A stretch of 22,332 bases of DNA, taken from NCBI GenBank assembly GCA_027294925.1, contig JAPULM010000322.1:1-22332 (forward strand), read 5' to 3'. Below the pieces are notes generated by a model. That model had not been told where the DNA came from. It did no database searches and worked only from the letters and a program-made list of their open reading frames with translations. Source of the DNA: a bacterium. Its GTDB lineage: Bacteria; Tectomicrobia; Entotheonellia; Entotheonellales; Entotheonellaceae. Positions 6,584-13,959 of the stretch are shown in pieces (the first letter of the stretch is position 1; the number at the start of each line of letters is the position of its first letter). Both the position numbers and the translations under genes were made by a program.

Positions 6584-8935
6584 ATGTCCAAACGTATCAC
6601 GCAGGCGGATCTTCACACCGCCCTGCCCGACGTCACGTCAACCCTGAGTGTATCCGGCTTGCAACAAACGGTTGAGATTATTCGTGATCGCTGGGGCGTC
6701 CCGCACATCCGGGCGGCAACTGAACACGATGCTTTTTTTGCCCAAGGGTTGGTCACCGCACAGGATCGTATGTGGCACATGGATTACGACCGGCAGCGGG
6801 CGCTTGGACGCTGGTCAGAGTTTGCCGGCTCCGATGGTCTGGTGGAAGATCGGCTGATGCGAAGGTTGCAGCTCGAGCAGGCGGCTAAGGCTGATTATCG
6901 GGTTTGTAGTCACCCAGCGCGCGCCATGTTGGACGCCTATAGCGCCGGCGTCAATGCATTTCTCGCCACCACGCGTACCCTGCCGATTGAATACACCATT
7001 CTAGACACCACGCCGGAAGCCTGGGAAGCCTGGCATTGCCTGGCTGTCTACAAAGTCCGCAATATGCTGATGGGCGTCTATGAAATGAAACTGTGGCGCG
7101 CTCAACTTGCCCTGGGTATCGGCCCAGACAAGGCCGCCGCGCTATTTCGCGGCTATCCGCAGGGTGGCTTGGTGGCCATGCCACCAGGAGAAACGTATCA
7201 AGGACCACCGCTTGATGGCCTCGAGGCGTTGAGCGCTGCAGCGGAACAGCTCAACTGGCTCGGTGAAGTGGATGGCGGCAGCAATGCCTGGGTGGTCTCC
7301 GGCGCTTACACAGCGTCGGGTCTGCCGCTGCTGGCAGGTGATTCACACCGTGGTCTGGATACACCTAATGTCTACTATCAAACGCATATCGTCTGTCCGC
7401 AATTTCAGGTGAGCGGCTACGCCGTGCCGGGTCTACCGGGGGCCCCCCACTTTAGCCATACCGAGTATGTCGGCTGGGGTATGACGCACGGCTATGGTGA
7501 CTATCAAGACCTCTATATTGAACAGTTTCGCAGTCATCACGGGCAGTTGCAATATGCCTTTAAAGACAACTGGCTACCTGCTGACGTCGCAGACCAAACC
7601 TTGCACGTACGCAACGGCACAGCTGAGTCCCTGCGGGTGGTGACGACCCGGCACGGCCCAATTATTGCCGGCCATCCGGACACCGGATGGGGGCTGGCTT
7701 TTTGTCATCCTGGCACGCAGAGCGGCACCCCCTGGCCGGACAGCGTCTATCAGCTTCTGCTGGCGCGCTCAGCAGACGAAGCCGAGGCAGCACTACGTGA
7801 ATGGACCGAGCCGGTCAACAATTTTGTTTATGCCGATGTGCACGGCGCCTTCGGCTATCGATATCGGGGCCGCATTCCGCTGCGTTCAATGGCCAATGCC
7901 TGGTGTCCGGTGCCGGGCTGGACGGGTGAGCACGAGTGGCAGGGGCAAATCCCGTTTGAAGAGCTGCCCCATATTCGCAATCCGCAGGCCGGTTTTGCCG
8001 TTACCTGTAATAATGCCGTTACGACGCATGACTATCCCTACTATATCAATACCTATTTTGGGTCGGATTTCCGCGCCCGTCGCGTTACCGAATGCATCCG
8101 GACGCTGACCCCAGGTACAGCGACGGTTGACGATATGGCCGCCATTCACGCTGACCGGCAGTCCATCCCGGCGCAGGCCTTGGTCAACCTGTTGCGACAG
8201 TGTCAACTCACAGACCCACTGCTGGTGGCGGCGCGTGACATCCTGCTGCAGTGGAATTGTCAAATGGATCGTGCCTCAGTGGCCGCGACTATTTATGCCA
8301 CAGCACGCACCTATCTATACACCGATATCATCGAAACAAGCCTGCAAGGATGTGCTGATCAAGCACTTGCCTCAGTGTATGGGACAGGACGCGGTGCACC
8401 CGCCCATGCCAACCAGATTTATGCCCAGGCCGTTACAGCAATGGGCAATGGGGATACGTCACTGTTGTCCCCTGGGCAGACCTGGTCAGGGATGGTGACC
8501 TCGGCCCTGCAACGGGCGGTGGCGGAATTGCGTCAGCGACTCGGGGACGAGATGTCTGATTGGACCTGGGACCAAGTGCATTACACACGACCTCGGCATC
8601 CGTTGTCACGGGTCTTTCCGGAACTCGCCGCGTTGCTCGATCCGCCCAGCGTACCGGCCGGTGGCGATGGCGATACCCCGCAGCAAGGTGGTTATTCAAT
8701 AACGGATCGTTTTGTGCTAACGTCGATGTCGGTCAATCGCTATATCCATGATCCGGCCGATTGGCGCCGCTCGCGCTGGATTGTACCGCTGGGCGCCTCG
8801 GGCCATCCCGGCAGCTCACATTATGCCGACCAGGCGGAACGATGGTCCGACGTACAGACGATCCCCCAGCTGTGGGAGTGGGACGATGTCACGGCAGCAG
8901 CCGAGACCCAACAACAACTCAAACCAGGGGTGTAA
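6584..8935 (+). CDS. Penicillin acylase family (peptidase S45) Ntn amidohydrolase
   Basis: A 783-residue precursor of an N-terminal-nucleophile amidohydrolase, the family that includes penicillin G acylase, cephalosporin acylase and acyl-homoserine-lactone acylases. It cuts an amide to release an acyl group. The IIRDRWGVPHIRA and FAQGLVTAQDRMWHMDYDRQRALGR blocks of the alpha chain come first. The self-cleavage and nucleophile site follows at VDGGSNAWVVSG, giving the catalytic Ser233. The beta chain has the conserved EPVNNFVYADVHGAFGYRYRGRIPLR block and TCNNAVTTHDYPYYI. A GTG at 6551 would add 11 residues, but GGAGG lies five bases before ATG 6584. There is no signal peptide, unlike the classic periplasmic enzymes, so a cytoplasmic location is predicted. 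An interspersed repeat separates it from the next genes. The substrate is unknown. Confidence 0.9.
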   Translation: MSKRITQADLHTALPDVTSTLSVSGLQQTVEIIRDRWGVPHIRAATEHDAFFAQGLVTAQDRMWHMDYDRQRALGRWSEFAGSDGLVEDRLMRRLQLEQAAKADYRVCSHPARAMLDAYSAGVNAFLATTRTLPIEYTILDTTPEAWEAWHCLAVYKVRNMLMGVYEMKLWRAQLALGIGPDKAAALFRGYPQGGLVAMPPGETYQGPPLDGLEALSAAAEQLNWLGEVDGGSNAWVVSGAYTASGLPLLAGDSHRGLDTPNVYYQTHIVCPQFQVSGYAVPGLPGAPHFSHTEYVGWGMTHGYGDYQDLYIEQFRSHHGQLQYAFKDNWLPADVADQTLHVRNGTAESLRVVTTRHGPIIAGHPDTGWGLAFCHPGTQSGTPWPDSVYQLLLARSADEAEAALREWTEPVNNFVYADVHGAFGYRYRGRIPLRSMANAWCPVPGWTGEHEWQGQIPFEELPHIRNPQAGFAVTCNNAVTTHDYPYYINTYFGSDFRARRVTECIRTLTPGTATVDDMAAIHADRQSIPAQALVNLLRQCQLTDPLLVAARDILLQWNCQMDRASVAATIYATARTYLYTDIIETSLQGCADQALASVYGTGRGAPAHANQIYAQAVTAMGNGDTSLLSPGQTWSGMVTSALQRAVAELRQRLGDEMSDWTWDQVHYTRPRHPLSRVFPELAALLDPPSVPAGGDGDTPQQGGYSITDRFVLTSMSVNRYIHDPADWRRSRWIVPLGASGHPGSSHYADQAERWSDVQTIPQLWEWDDVTAAAETQQQLKPGV

Positions 8936-8940
8936 TAGCT

Positions 8941-9002
8941 GGAAATGCGGAATGCGGATTGCGGAATGCGGATTGCGGAATCGAAAGAAAAAGGGTTATT
9001 CC
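8941..9002. repeat. Interspersed heptamer repeat, copy 2
   Basis: This has the longest heptamer run of the three copies: GCGGAAT, GCGGATT, GCGGAAT, GCGGATT, GCGGAAT, so a 14-base unit is repeated twice. The run is followed by CGAAAGAAAAAGGGTTATTCC. The terminal GGAAT and ATTCC can pair. It begins six bases after the S45 hydrolase stop and ends about 25 bp before the next start. Confidence 0.85.
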
Positions 9003-9027
9003 GCCTTCCGAAATCTAAGGTGAGGCG

Positions 9028-9531
9028 ATGATTTACCAGGGCGAGCGACGTTTGCGGATTAACGCTTCGGCCGACATGGTCTGGCAATGGATGTCTGATG
9101 TACGGCATCTTCTCCGGCTTAACGTCTTCCATACGGATGTGCCGTTCTCAGAGCCTGTCATGCAGGCCGGACTCCGGGTGCCCATCCGGCACAATATATG
9201 TGGCCTGTATCGCCGTACCCGCATAGCGCGTATTCGCATCTATCGCAAGTATTTTGTCGCCTGGAGCGAGCTGCAAGAGCAAGGCAGAGATTACTTCCCG
9301 CATAGCCAGTCATTTACCATCGTACCGATTGATGCGCAGAGCTGCTTGATCGTCAATCATCTACGCGGCAAATTCTTTATGCCAGGTGCGCGCTACTGGT
9401 TTTTACCATTTTACCGCATCATCGCAGCGCGCCTTCTCGACCACGAAAATCGCCAAATCGCCCTGGCCGTCGCGGCGCTGCAGGCGGCGACAATAAACCT
9501 CAGGAGGAAAGACTCGCATGGCAACATTTAA
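9028..9531 (+). CDS. SRPBCC (START-like) family protein
   Basis: A 167-residue protein with a START/polyketide-cyclase-like fold signature. It opens with a beta strand (GERRLRINASADMVWQWMSDVRHLLRLN), the usual first strand plus helix pair that frames the hydrophobic pocket. This is followed by alternating beta strands, ending in a long C-terminal helix (YRIIAARLLDHENRQIALAVAALQ). Members bind or transform hydrophobic ligands, but no catalytic residue can be named. AAGGTGAGG precedes the ATG. The last 14 bases overlap the start of the hydroxyacid dehydrogenase gene, so the two are surely co-transcribed and probably translationally coupled. An unusually Arg-rich middle section (RRTRIARIRIYRKYF) suggests an anionic partner or ligand; that is inference. 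Confidence 0.65.
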   Translation: MIYQGERRLRINASADMVWQWMSDVRHLLRLNVFHTDVPFSEPVMQAGLRVPIRHNICGLYRRTRIARIRIYRKYFVAWSELQEQGRDYFPHSQSFTIVPIDAQSCLIVNHLRGKFFMPGARYWFLPFYRIIAARLLDHENRQIALAVAALQAATINLRRKDSHGNI

Positions 9532-10570
9532 AGTTGTGACCCAACAGGTAAGCAGTATGACCTATACGGTTGATGAGGGTGGTTACAAGCTAGAAATGGA
9601 AGCGTTGGCGCCCATCGACGCCGAGATTGTCGAGGTGGTGGCAAACACAGAAGCGGACTTCATCAACGCGGCCCGCGATGCGGATGCTATCATCGTCAAA
9701 GGGCGGCGTATCACCAAGACGATTATCGACAATATGGAGCAGTGTAAGGTTATCGCTCTGGGTAGTGTCGGAGCGGATGCGGTCGATATCGATGCGGCTA
9801 CGGCGCGCGGCATCCCGGTAACCAATGTACCGGACACGTTTATTGAGGAAGTGGCAGACCACACCATGATGCTGATTCTGGCTACGTTTCGCCGTCTGAC
9901 CACGATGGACATGCTGGTTCGGGAAGGGCGTTGGGTGGAAGGGCGGCCGATGCTGTATCACTACCCGCGCTTGATGGGGCAGACACTTGGTTTTATCGCT
10001 TTTGGCCACGTGGCGCGTGCTACGGCAGTGCGCGCCAAGGCGTTTGGCGTCCGCATGTTGGCTTACGATCCCTATATCGAGGAGTTGACCATTACGCAGT
10101 ACGGGGTGGAGCCGGTCGGCTTAACCGAGTTGCTACAACGTTCGGACATTATCTCGATGCACGCGCCGGCCACAGCGGAAGCCGATCATATGTTAAGCGA
10201 AGAACATTTTCGGCTGATGAAGCCGGAAGCCTTGTTCATCAATGCCGGACGCGGTCCTACGGTTGACCAAGCCGCCCTCATTCGAGCTTTGCAAGAGGGA
10301 TGGATTGCCGCCGCCGGACTTGACGTTCTGGAACAGGAACCGCCTGATCCGGGTAATCCGCTACTTAAAATGGACAATGTCATTCTCACCCCGCACGTGG
10401 CGTCAGCATCAGCTCGTATGAATCCCGAACGGCGGCGGCGTGTTGGTCAAGATATTGCCCTGGTACTCAGTGGACGGTGGCCAAGGACATGTGTGAATCC
10501 CTCCGTGTTGGCCAACAGCAACTTGCGCCGCTGGCAGCCGTACACGATGGAACGTGGACCCGGGGCGTGA
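9518..10570 (+). CDS. D-2-hydroxyacid dehydrogenase family protein
   Basis: A 350-residue NAD(P)-dependent enzyme of the D-isomer-specific 2-hydroxyacid dehydrogenase family (phosphoglycerate, glycerate or C-terminal-binding-protein type), interconverting 2-oxo and D-2-hydroxy acids. The catalytic trio is present: Arg245 in INAGRG, Glu274 in LEQEPPDP and His293 in LTPHVAS. GSVGADAVDIDAATARGIPVTNVPD at residues 82-106 is the typical substrate-domain signature. The nucleotide-binding loop is unusual: where GxGxxG is expected, it reads A161-F-G163-H-V-A166. CAGGAGG lies ten bases before the ATG, inside the end of the SRPBCC gene. The acidic residue that selects NAD is likely Asp184 in LAYDPY. 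The substrate cannot be told from sequence; biosynthetic SerA is unlikely because no ACT domain is present. Confidence 0.88.
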   Translation: MATFKVVTQQVSSMTYTVDEGGYKLEMEALAPIDAEIVEVVANTEADFINAARDADAIIVKGRRITKTIIDNMEQCKVIALGSVGADAVDIDAATARGIPVTNVPDTFIEEVADHTMMLILATFRRLTTMDMLVREGRWVEGRPMLYHYPRLMGQTLGFIAFGHVARATAVRAKAFGVRMLAYDPYIEELTITQYGVEPVGLTELLQRSDIISMHAPATAEADHMLSEEHFRLMKPEALFINAGRGPTVDQAALIRALQEGWIAAAGLDVLEQEPPDPGNPLLKMDNVILTPHVASASARMNPERRRRVGQDIALVLSGRWPRTCVNPSVLANSNLRRWQPYTMERGPGA

Positions 10571-10612
10571 TGCTTAACATGCCAAGATGTCCGGCTGCTT
10601 AGAGGCAGTCTC

Positions 10613-12208
10613 TCAAAGGTCAAAGGCTTCCGTGAAGCGCCGGTAAGACTCAATTGGATCACCGTATTTCTGGTGCCCGGCAATGAATTGTGCACACGCC
10701 ATTAACAAAGTGTCGCGATCGGCAGCCGTGCTGTGCATATAGTCCTCAACCAGACACAGGCCAATTTCCTGGTTGTGCGGATCGTTGCCTTCTTTCACAG
10801 CACCCAGCGCCAAGGTCTGCACCAGAGGTTTACGATCGTAGCCTGCCTCGAGGTAAGCCCGTGTCCAGGCCACACTCTCGGGTGGATTGAGCGCCATCAT
10901 CGCAGCGTCCAGACGCTGTAAGAGTCTATCCTGCGACAGTTTACTGGCGCCTTGCGGCACGCTGGTGTCAGCCGCACCATTGCCCGGCGTGTGATGTGTC
11001 CACCAGGCGCACTGATTAATAAACGAGCCTGCCACATAGAGCAATTTGATGCGATGCGGGTGGTCAAAATTATCGTAGAACCAACGCAGCGTATTGGAAT
11101 ATTCGTAGCCATGATGCGGCATCGAAAAGCCTTCAGGTGTACCGACTTGCAGGATGATATGAGCTGACGCCACCTGCATGACATCAAGAATCTGCTTCGG
11201 ATCTTTGCCAGCCAGCAGCAGGGTGGTGATGGCATCCATGTAGGCGGGCTCATGCTCTTGCGTTAGCGCATGTACCAAATCGTTAGCTTCCGTCTGGCTC
11301 AAAGGGGCATGATTGGCCAGCAAATGACGCTCAGGTTGCAGCGCTGGGCTGAACTGCATGGATGAGGACGGCTGTTCGTCGCTCTGGGCGAGCCTGTTCC
11401 AGGCCACCTGACACCCCATTTCATAGGCAGCGTGCCACCTGGGGCCAACCGCCATATCAAGCACCCCAGCGTAGAGAACGTCATGCACATCGTGCCAGCC
11501 CAGGGCATTGCCGATTTCAATCGTTGCCCGGGCGCGATAGGATTTGTGTCCGGTGGTATAAGAACGGTTTAGCAACATGCGGTCCTGCACGTCAATCAGA
11601 CCTGTAAACGCGAGGTGGGCGAGCAGTTCCTGGCGATGCTCGGTTTCTTCAAACAAACCCAGAAAGACGCGGTACGCTTCGATCACCTGGCCATACTGAA
11701 CCAGGGTAAGCCAGTGATTGAGGCGCTCCTCAAAAGGGCCTTCCAGATACAGCGGCTCCTGATCCTCCCAATGCACGCTCGGCTGGGGAACCGGTTTGTC
11801 CGCATCGACCATATAGGTGCGCCGTCCGTAGTGGCCCGGCGCATGGCCGAGCAACTGGTTCCATGGATCCAGGCCAGTGGGCACGTACCAGATGGTCTGC
11901 GCCATCGGCAAATAGTGCAGTGCAGGCGGCAAAAATTCGGGTAGACGCAAGCTTGCACGGTTACTGAGCAGGCAGTGATCGTTGTTAACGAAACGGACGA
12001 ACCCATTATCAATGCGCTGATGATACGGCACATGGGTATAGGGGGCATGGATACGCACCGTTTGTCGGATAATTTCGGTCAACGGCCGTTGCGCTCGCAC
12101 CAGGTCATAATAAATTTTGCTTGCACCAAGTTGATCTCGTTCGAGAATGCGCCCTTCAAGCTGATCATATAGCGTTGTCACACCGTCTGCCGCCACTGCC
12201 TGAGCCAT
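10613..12208 (-). CDS. Conserved protein of unknown function, His/aromatic-rich, mostly helical
   Basis: A 531-residue soluble protein with no signal peptide. Residues 50-125 form a distinctive block rich in His, Tyr, Pro and Trp (IHAPYTHVPYHQRIDNGFVR, VNNDHCLLSNRASLRLPEFLP, PTGLDPWNQLLGHAPGHYGRR). Residues 160-270 and 310-400 look like two related all-helical modules. The second (LLLAGKDPKQILDVMQVASA followed by MPHHGYEYSNTLRWFYDNF) reminds me of the helical C-terminal region attached to some Rieske-domain proteins. No CxH...CxxH Rieske site is present here. I believe homologues exist as conserved hypotheticals, but I know no function. The many conserved-looking His residues could hold a metal. 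AAGGAG precedes the ATG. It is transcribed divergently from a TetR gene across a 258-bp region with a strong dyad, so TetR control is plausible. Confidence 0.75.
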   Translation of the reverse strand: MAQAVAADGVTTLYDQLEGRILERDQLGASKIYYDLVRAQRPLTEIIRQTVRIHAPYTHVPYHQRIDNGFVRFVNNDHCLLSNRASLRLPEFLPPALHYLPMAQTIWYVPTGLDPWNQLLGHAPGHYGRRTYMVDADKPVPQPSVHWEDQEPLYLEGPFEERLNHWLTLVQYGQVIEAYRVFLGLFEETEHRQELLAHLAFTGLIDVQDRMLLNRSYTTGHKSYRARATIEIGNALGWHDVHDVLYAGVLDMAVGPRWHAAYEMGCQVAWNRLAQSDEQPSSSMQFSPALQPERHLLANHAPLSQTEANDLVHALTQEHEPAYMDAITTLLLAGKDPKQILDVMQVASAHIILQVGTPEGFSMPHHGYEYSNTLRWFYDNFDHPHRIKLLYVAGSFINQCAWWTHHTPGNGAADTSVPQGASKLSQDRLLQRLDAAMMALNPPESVAWTRAYLEAGYDRKPLVQTLALGAVKEGNDPHNQEIGLCLVEDYMHSTAADRDTLLMACAQFIAGHQKYGDPIESYRRFTEAFDL

Positions 12209-12386
12209 AACAATCTCCTTCTGTAGAACGTCTGCTGTACCTGTGTCTACCGCTGCTGTCTGCGCCCAGTCTCTATATCCTAACTCGGTTTAAATTTTGG
12301 TCAAGTGTATAACGAATAACGTCTTAGTGTCCAATCGATCCCCTGACCCTGCATGGTTATCCTTGTCTGGCAAAATAGATTGGTGG

Positions 12387-12418
12387 TATTGTAGAGTGAC
12401 TATAAAGTCATTACAATA
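12387..12418 (+). promoter_or_regulatory. tetR promoter with embedded dyad operator
   Basis: TTGTAG (12389-12394) and TACAAT (12412-12417) are 17 bases apart, a good sigma-70-like promoter about 50 bp before the TetR start. A dyad TGACT-ATAA-AGTCA (12397-12410) sits exactly in the spacer. It is framed by outer arms TATTGT (12387-12392) and ACAATA (12413-12418), so the whole promoter is roughly palindromic. This is the classic layout for an autoregulated TetR-family repressor and could also control the divergent 531-aa gene. Confidence 0.6.
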
Positions 12419-12466
12419 ACAAAATATTTATTAACACCCCTTGCCTGTCAATGGTGAGGAGACGGT

Positions 12467-13105
12467 ATGATGCACAAAAACGCACGCCAGGCGAAGCAGG
12501 AAGTGCTACGCAATTTTATGCAAACCACCATTGCGCAGGCCGCCAAAGAAGTGATCGCCGAATCGGGATATCAACACGCCACGTTGGAAGAAATTGCCCA
12601 ACGCGCCGGCATGTCAAAGGCGACGATCTATATTTACTACAAAAATAAAGACGACCTCTTTCTGCAAGTGGTAGAAGAACTCTACGATGCGGTCACCGCA
12701 ACGACCGTGCAGGAAGCCGAGACCTGCAAACCACCGCTTGCCAAGCTGCATGGCATTGTGCACCGTAAAATGGACTTTTTCGAACGGGAACGGGATTTCT
12801 TCCGTATTTATCTTGCCGAAAAACACGGCCTGGAAGTGGCACCCAAGGACCCGCATAAACGCGCCCTGCGTGACATCTACCTCCAAGGTGTGCAGACCCT
12901 CGCCAAAGTGCTCCAAGAAGGCATAGACGCCGGTGATCTACGCCCTATGGATAGCCGCCAGTTGGCCTTTTTTCTACAAGAAATGATGAGTACGGTACTG
13001 GTGCAGCGTATTCAGGGCAAAGCAAAGATTTCCGTCGAAGAAGATGTTGAGCAACTCCTTGATCTCTTCCTGCATGGCGCTTGGCAGCGCGGTGACTTGC
13101 CATGA
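12467..13105 (+). CDS. TetR/AcrR family transcriptional regulator
   Basis: A 212-residue one-component repressor. The N-terminal DNA-binding domain covers about residues 14-66 and shows the TetR signature: AAKEVIAESGYQHATLEEIA, QRAGMSKATIYIYYKNKDDLF, with the helix-turn-helix at about 38-58. The rest is the variable helical ligand-binding and dimerisation domain, with EVEELLD-like helices at the end (SVEEDVEQLLDLFLHGAW). GAGGAG lies five bases before ATG 12467; a second ATG follows immediately. The gene is divergent from the 531-aa protein gene. The thiol oxidoreductase gene downstream has its own promoter. The ligand is unknown. The dyad upstream within its own promoter suggests autoregulation. 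Confidence 0.9.
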   Translation: MMHKNARQAKQEVLRNFMQTTIAQAAKEVIAESGYQHATLEEIAQRAGMSKATIYIYYKNKDDLFLQVVEELYDAVTATTVQEAETCKPPLAKLHGIVHRKMDFFERERDFFRIYLAEKHGLEVAPKDPHKRALRDIYLQGVQTLAKVLQEGIDAGDLRPMDSRQLAFFLQEMMSTVLVQRIQGKAKISVEEDVEQLLDLFLHGAWQRGDLP

Positions 13106-13144
13106 GAGGTCTTGATTGCTTCTGTACGCATGGGCCATCTTGGC

Positions 13145-13172
13145 TTGACAATACCCATCGAAATCGTATGAT
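13145..13172 (+). promoter_or_regulatory. Strong promoter of the CPWC oxidoreductase gene
   Basis: TTGACA (13145-13150), a 16-base spacer and TATGAT (13167-13172) form a near-consensus sigma-70-type promoter, about 57 bp upstream of the ATG at 13229. It lies in the 123-bp gap after the TetR stop, so the oxidoreductase can be expressed independently. Confidence 0.6.
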
Positions 13173-13228
13173 GCCTGACACGCTGAAGGGCTATTGAACG
13201 TGTGTCGAAAGGAATTAAGGAGTCACCG

Positions 13229-13867
13229 ATGTCAGATCAGCAAGAGACAGTAGAATTTTATTGGGATGCGGTTTGTCCCTGGTGCTGGATCACCTCACGC
13301 TGGATGGAGGAGGTTGCGCAGCAAAAAAGTATCCACGTCAATTGGAAATTTTTTAGCTTGAAAAAAATCAATGAAGGGCGTGACATGCCAGAGCGTTTTC
13401 GGATTAGTCACGCGATTGGACTACGCGCCCTGCGGGTGGCAGCGGCAGTACGAGAAGCGCACGGCAACGAAGCGGTTAGAAAACTGTACACCGCCATGGG
13501 TACGCGTCGCCACCACGACCAAGAAGATATTGGGACAACTGAGGCCCTACAAGACATTCTGCAATCTTGCGACTTGCCGCAGGATTTAGCCGCAGCCGCT
13601 GATAATGAGTCATGGGACCAGGTTATTGAGGCTGATATGACACAGGCCAAAGCAAAGGCTGGTGACGGTGTTGGGGTACCACTTGTGGTGCTTGATAATG
13701 GGGCAGGACCGGGCTTTTTTGGCCCTGTTTTTAGCCCGGCACCAACCGGTGAAGCCGCGGTGCAGATGTGGGACGCCATGGTTACTGCCGGCCGTATGCC
13801 CGGATTCTACGAGTTTAAACGGACGCGTGAAACAGGCCCGATCTTCGGTGAGCGGCCGGCGCTTTAA
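13229..13867 (+). CDS. DsbA-family oxidoreductase, Rv2466c (mycothiol-dependent nitroreductase) like
   Basis: A 212-residue thioredoxin-fold protein. The active site is Cys16-Pro-Trp-Cys19 in DAVCPWCWITSRWMEEVA, followed by an inserted helical domain and the cis-Pro strand GVGVPLVV (Pro151). Several further stretches match what I remember of M. tuberculosis Rv2466c: KLYTAMGTRRHH, FFGPVFSPAPTGEAA, LWD-like MWDAMV, and PGFYEFKRTRETGP near the C-terminus. Rv2466c is a thiol-dependent reductase that uses mycothiol. A GTG at 13202 would add nine residues, but ATG 13229 has AAGGAG seven bases before it. No signal peptide, so it acts in the cytoplasm. It has its own near-consensus promoter and ends at a long inverted repeat shared with the convergent gene. 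Which low-molecular thiol it uses here is unknown. Confidence 0.82.
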   Translation: MSDQQETVEFYWDAVCPWCWITSRWMEEVAQQKSIHVNWKFFSLKKINEGRDMPERFRISHAIGLRALRVAAAVREAHGNEAVRKLYTAMGTRRHHDQEDIGTTEALQDILQSCDLPQDLAAAADNESWDQVIEADMTQAKAKAGDGVGVPLVVLDNGAGPGFFGPVFSPAPTGEAAVQMWDAMVTAGRMPGFYEFKRTRETGPIFGERPAL

Positions 13868-13868
13868 A

Positions 13869-13939
13869 GGGAACAAAAGGAAACCCTGGCTCCCTCTCCC
13901 CCGCCAGGGGTGAGGGAGCCAGGAGAGCATTTTGTTCCC
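13869..13939. terminator. Long two-part inverted repeat, probable bidirectional terminator
   Basis: GGGAACAAAA (13869-13878) pairs with TTTTGTTCCC (13930-13939), and CCTGGCTCCCTC (13885-13896) pairs with GAGGGAGCCAGG (13912-13923). The two stems are separated by symmetric six-base internal loops, and the apical part can fold further (CCCC with GGGG). It starts just after the stop of the CPWC oxidoreductase and ends 20 bp from the stop of the convergent dehydrogenase. The A and T runs on the outer stem suit termination in both directions. Confidence 0.7.
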
Positions 13940-13959
13940 CTGTTTATATGACGCAGCGC

